64,000 nt of DNA, from NCBI RefSeq assembly GCF_004137085.1, contig NZ_QYBC01000003.1, positions 1 to 64,000 of the forward strand, read 5' to 3'. Position 1 is the stretch's first letter, and every line of letters begins with the position of its first letter. The DNA comes from Lichenibacterium ramalinae (GTDB taxonomy: Bacteria > Pseudomonadota > Alphaproteobacteria > Rhizobiales > Beijerinckiaceae). The notes beneath the pieces are model-generated. The model saw only the letters and a program-made list of their open reading frames with translations, did no database searches and was not told the DNA's origin. Of this stretch, positions 61,495-64,000 are shown piece after piece. The position numbers and the translations under genes are program-made.

Positions 61495-62685
61495 TCACAA
61501 CATTGAAAAGCGACGCACCAATGCGATCAGTTCATTTTGGCTATGAACACCGAGCTTCCCAAAGGAGCCCTTGAGGTGAATACGCGCAGTCTCATAGCTG
61601 ATACCCAATGTCTCGGAGACTTGTCTAGGCGTATACCCACTGGCGACGAGACGAGCTACCTCGGTCTCGCGGCGCGTCAAGCCGGTCGTAGCGACGAGAA
61701 GATCGATGCTACCTTCGTCAATGTGCGTCGGCCGCATGATGTCGAGTACAACGACCAAGGCACTCGTGGCGCGGAACACATCGAGCGCTTGGCCAAGCAC
61801 TGGCAAAACCAGGAGCCGCAGAGACCTCGCATCGTCCGTGATGAGCGTGACCAGGCTCGGCCTTCGCTGCCAGAGAGCAGTGGTCAGGGCTCCGTCGACT
61901 TTTCTCTGGCAACCCGGAACCGAGACTGCCAGACGCCTGTCCCTCAGCGTCACATCGGGGGCCAGGACCGTGAGGGCATCCGGGGAATGGCGGTGAACGG
62001 TGCCGTCGTAAGCGACGTAGAGGACGGGATCACCCCTCCCCAGGAACGGAGATGCGCGGCGATCGGCTTCGAGTTGCAACCTCGCTCGCGACGCCATTGC
62101 AGCGGCTCGAATGTAGGGCAGGAATGCCTTGAAGGTGTGGAGGTCGCCGGGGTTGAAGCCTCCACTTCCCGGGGGCCTGAACAGCATGAGGTTGACGGTG
62201 TCGTTTCCGGTCCCGTCGAGGTAGGCCGACGCCTGATACGCCAATCCTCTGGGCCGGATGAAATCCATGTAGAAGGCATCCCGCTCACGGGGTTCGCGAA
62301 AAACATCCATCTGGTCGCACAGAAACCCGTCGTGCGGGGCAGGGATCATCCTCGTCGCTTCCGTCAACGGTGGCGTTCTGCCGGCCGCGATGGCCTCGAA
62401 CGTCTCCGTCATATCGCTCGATGGAACGCCGAAGAGGCGGGGCGGCATGATGCACGATAGGGTGCCGCCAAGGCAGTTCAGTCTGGGTAGGGCTGTATCC
62501 AGCGCATCGACCCAGCGTCCACCGCTCGTGATTGATCCCAGAAGCTCACGTCCTGCGGCCTCCAGAACGCTCTCGGAGGAGGAGTACCCGCGGCGCACGC
62601 TCGTTGACCCAATTGGGGCAGCCGTCACCGTTCCGCATGACTCCGTGGAGCCCATGCCTAGCAGTTCATCGACGTCCTGGTTCAT
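61495..62685 (-). CDS. LuxR-type HTH transcriptional regulator
   Basis: A 396-residue regulator. The C-terminal GerE HTH is clear: GLTRRETEVARLVASGYTPR, SETLGISYETARIHLKG. The large N-terminal part has no acyl-homoserine-lactone domain signature and no receiver; it resembles PAS/GAF-type sensor regions of alphaproteobacterial LuxR solos. ATG 62685 is chosen (AGGACG upstream); the open frame reaches 62778, but its first codons are made by the palindrome at 62748-62763. Copies of the same palindrome flank the gene. Confidence 0.85.
   Translation of the reverse strand: MNQDVDELLGMGSTESCGTVTAAPIGSTSVRRGYSSSESVLEAAGRELLGSITSGGRWVDALDTALPRLNCLGGTLSCIMPPRLFGVPSSDMTETFEAIAAGRTPPLTEATRMIPAPHDGFLCDQMDVFREPRERDAFYMDFIRPRGLAYQASAYLDGTGNDTVNLMLFRPPGSGGFNPGDLHTFKAFLPYIRAAAMASRARLQLEADRRASPFLGRGDPVLYVAYDGTVHRHSPDALTVLAPDVTLRDRRLAVSVPGCQRKVDGALTTALWQRRPSLVTLITDDARSLRLLVLPVLGQALDVFRATSALVVVLDIMRPTHIDEGSIDLLVATTGLTRRETEVARLVASGYTPRQVSETLGISYETARIHLKGSFGKLGVHSQNELIALVRRFSML
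62608..62617. promoter_or_regulatory. Palindromic operator candidate, copy 2 (core only, in the LuxR gene)
   Basis: CCCAATTGGG inside the 5' part of the LuxR coding sequence, about 70 bases after its start. It is flanked by ACCCAATTGGGG; the outer bases are less symmetric than in the other copies. Confidence 0.45.
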
Positions 62686-62747
62686 GGCATGCGCGTCCTG
62701 GCCTGACATCCACGATGGATCATCGCAGGTGATGAGCCAGGGCGTCC

Positions 62748-62763
62748 TAACCCAATTGGGTTG
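62748..62763. promoter_or_regulatory. Palindromic operator candidate, copy 3 upstream of the LuxR gene
   Basis: TAACCCAATTGGGTTG, 14 bp of perfect symmetry, about 63-78 bases upstream of the chosen LuxR start. Suits autoregulation. Confidence 0.6.
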
Positions 62764-63347
62764 GTTCACATCATGCACTCAGGAGATGCCGAAAGCCGGC
62801 CTCCTCTGGGGCATATTCCGTCGCAGGCCTACACACCCTTCAACGATCGATATACCGAGGCTCGGCGATGGCGAGAAGTGAATCCTCACTGCTCCCTTCG
62901 AGGTCACTCATTTGCCAGCGGTGGCTGAGCGCGTGCAACCTGAACCTGAAAATGAATGCCACTTGGCGGGACAGCCCGGCATGAAGCTGGGGCCGAGCTT
63001 GCGTCCTCGTCACCTGGACCGAGCGGCATTGGGATTGAACACCAAATCGATGGCAAGCACTGACGGATGCGTCCCTCGGTGGTTGCGAGCCCCCGCAACC
63101 ACATCACCGAACCGACCCATCAGCCCCGCGCCCGACAGCGCGGGGCTGAAGGCGTTCGGGACACGGCATGTGCGGGGGAGGGGCGTGCGGGTTCGAGCGC
63201 CCGCGGCGCCGCGGCAGGGGAGGGCGGTGGAAAACGCGGTCGGCTCAGCCCTGTGGAATGCCGCTCCTCGGGCCATGGCCTTGCGGTTGAACGCCTCCAT
63301 GACGGGCCAGGCGGCGGGAGGGCCGGCCCCGGGGTCGACGTGCATGC
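62764..63347. other. Gene-free stretch
   Basis: About 580 bases. Both strands have open frames of Arg/Pro/Ala-rich composition; none matches a family. It probably includes the LuxR promoter at its left end and debris next to the transposase fragment. Confidence 0.4.
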
Positions 63348-63587
63348 CACACCTTCCTGATCGTCAGTATCTCCGACAGGAACCATTGAGGGGTGGACAC
63401 CGGCTTCCTCGTGTCGACGGCCCAAGACGAACCACGTGTCCCGACACCCTCGATCGGAGTGCCGGACCACCCCCTTCGGCCGGCGTTGTCCGACGGCCAT
63501 GTCGAGCGCATCGATCGGCTCGCTCCGCAGGTGGTTCTGCATGGCACCATCGGCGCGCCTGCGGCTGAACACGTGGGGCACGACGGC
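63348..63587 (-). pseudogene. IS3-family transposase (OrfB) fragment
   Basis: The minus strand reads NHLRSEPIDALDMAVGQRRP, KGVVRHSDRGCRDTWFVLGR and RHEEAGVHPSMVPVGDTDD, the DDE region of an IS3 OrfB integrase-core transposase (HSDRG carries the second Asp; VGDxYDNA becomes VGDTDDQE). The first Asp region and the catalytic Glu are missing, and substitutions at conserved places show decay. Confidence 0.78.
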
Positions 63588-63631
63588 CAGGGACAGGGAC
63601 CCGCTCGGCGTCGGCTCCGACCGGCGCGCCC

Positions 63632-64000
63632 CTACAGATACGCGCGCCCCGCTTCCTCCGCGAAGCGCGAGGGCGGACCCTCCCATACGACGCGGGCATG
63701 TTCCAGCACGTAGACGCGATCCGCATGCGGCAACGCGAAGGTCACGTTCTGCTCCCCCAGCAGCATCGTGATCGGCGTCGTCGCGCGGAGCCGCTCCAGG
63801 GCACGGCTCAACTGTTCCAGGATGACGGGCGCGAGGCCGAGCGTCGGCTCGTCGAGCACGAGCAGCTTCGGCTGCATCATCAGGGCGCGCGCGATCGCCA
63901 GCATCTGCTGCTCCCCGCCGGACATCTTGCCGGCGGCCTGGGCGGCGCGGGAGCGCAGGATGGGGAACAGGTCGAGCAGCCAGGCGAGCTGGCGCGCGCG
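63632..64000 (-). CDS. livF: Branched-chain amino acid ABC transporter ATP-binding protein (LivF), partial
   Basis: The C-terminal part of a LivF-type ATPase; the gene begins beyond the right edge. Visible: SGGEQQMLAIARALM (signature), LLVLDEPTLGLAPVI (Walker B with the LivF-typical GLAP), LGEQNVTFALPHADRVYVLE (where LivF usually has VEQN). It indicates a Liv operon to the right on the minus strand, possibly serving amino acid or aromatic acid uptake. Confidence 0.9.
   Translation of the reverse strand, partial: RARQLAWLLDLFPILRSRAAQAAGKMSGGEQQMLAIARALMMQPKLLVLDEPTLGLAPVILEQLSRALERLRATTPITMLLGEQNVTFALPHADRVYVLEHARVVWEGPPSRFAEEAGRAYL

Noticed and set aside
1-64000. CRISPR arrays, rRNA and tRNA genes
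   Set aside because: No regularly spaced repeats and no tRNA or rRNA-like structures were recognised by eye; a dedicated scan could still find a divergent tRNA.

Overview
The window is GC-rich DNA from a metabolically versatile alphaproteobacterium, most likely a member of the Hyphomicrobiales such as a Methylobacterium- or Bosea-like soil or plant-associated bacterium. The evidence is codon bias, gene families and operon styles; no rRNA or tRNA is present to fix the genus. Most of it looks like accessory chromosome or megaplasmid: solute importers next to catabolic enzymes and their own regulators, separated by decayed genes.

Layout. 1-1021: tail of an unknown gene and a remnant of a molybdenum aldehyde oxidase. 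1022-6346: sulfonate/nitrate-type ABC importer followed by two tandem amidases. 6594-7787: a decayed GST and a decayed CaiB-type CoA-transferase. 7933-22577: what reads as a complete 5-hydroxymethylfurfural (HMF)/furoate pathway. It holds a GMC oxidase (hmfH), a UbiD/UbiX-type decarboxylase pair (hmfF, hmfG), 2-furoyl-CoA synthetase (hmfD), a three-subunit molybdenum dehydrogenase (hmfABC), a crotonase-fold hydrolase (hmfE), an MFS carrier, and LysR and AraC regulators. 23240-25841: an orphan branched-chain-type binding protein and a PAS-GGDEF gene broken by one in-frame TGA. 26064-29637: ribose-type sugar ABC importer. 30828-33905: TetR regulator with a clear operator, an MHS carrier and an acetylpolyamine amidohydrolase-like deacetylase. 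34344-35831: MscS channel with a cyclic-nucleotide-binding domain.

35859-41679: a LysR regulator divergent from a stress/quinone-type set (three NTF2-like proteins, SDR, DoxX, quinone oxidoreductase, flavodoxin-fold NAD(P)H oxidoreductase), with a 107-bp palindromic repeat element inside. 41911-43017: an unusual AT-richer secreted protein with a cysteine-rich tail. 43189-56875: a ureide/hydantoin locus with hydantoinase, N-carbamoyl amino acid hydrolase, a five-component peptide-type ABC importer, a PuuE-type allantoinase, three SDR/epimerase-type oxidoreductases, and a histidine ammonia-lyase homologue that lacks exactly the Ala-Ser-Gly tripeptide that makes the MIO cofactor.

57244-62763: a plasmid/ICE-like module (VirD4/TraG coupling protein, ParA-like ATPase, ParB-like protein) next to a LuxR-type regulator; three copies of the palindrome CCCAATTGGG lie in and around the regulator gene. 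63348-64000: an IS3 transposase scrap and the start of a LivF gene running off the edge.

The common theme is transport coupled to ring opening or hydrolysis of furans, amides, hydantoins and acetylated amines, ending in central metabolites such as 2-oxoglutarate and amino acids. The best candidates for undescribed biology are the MIO-less lyase inside the hydantoin locus, the palindrome-linked LuxR/mobilisation module and the cysteine-rich secreted protein.
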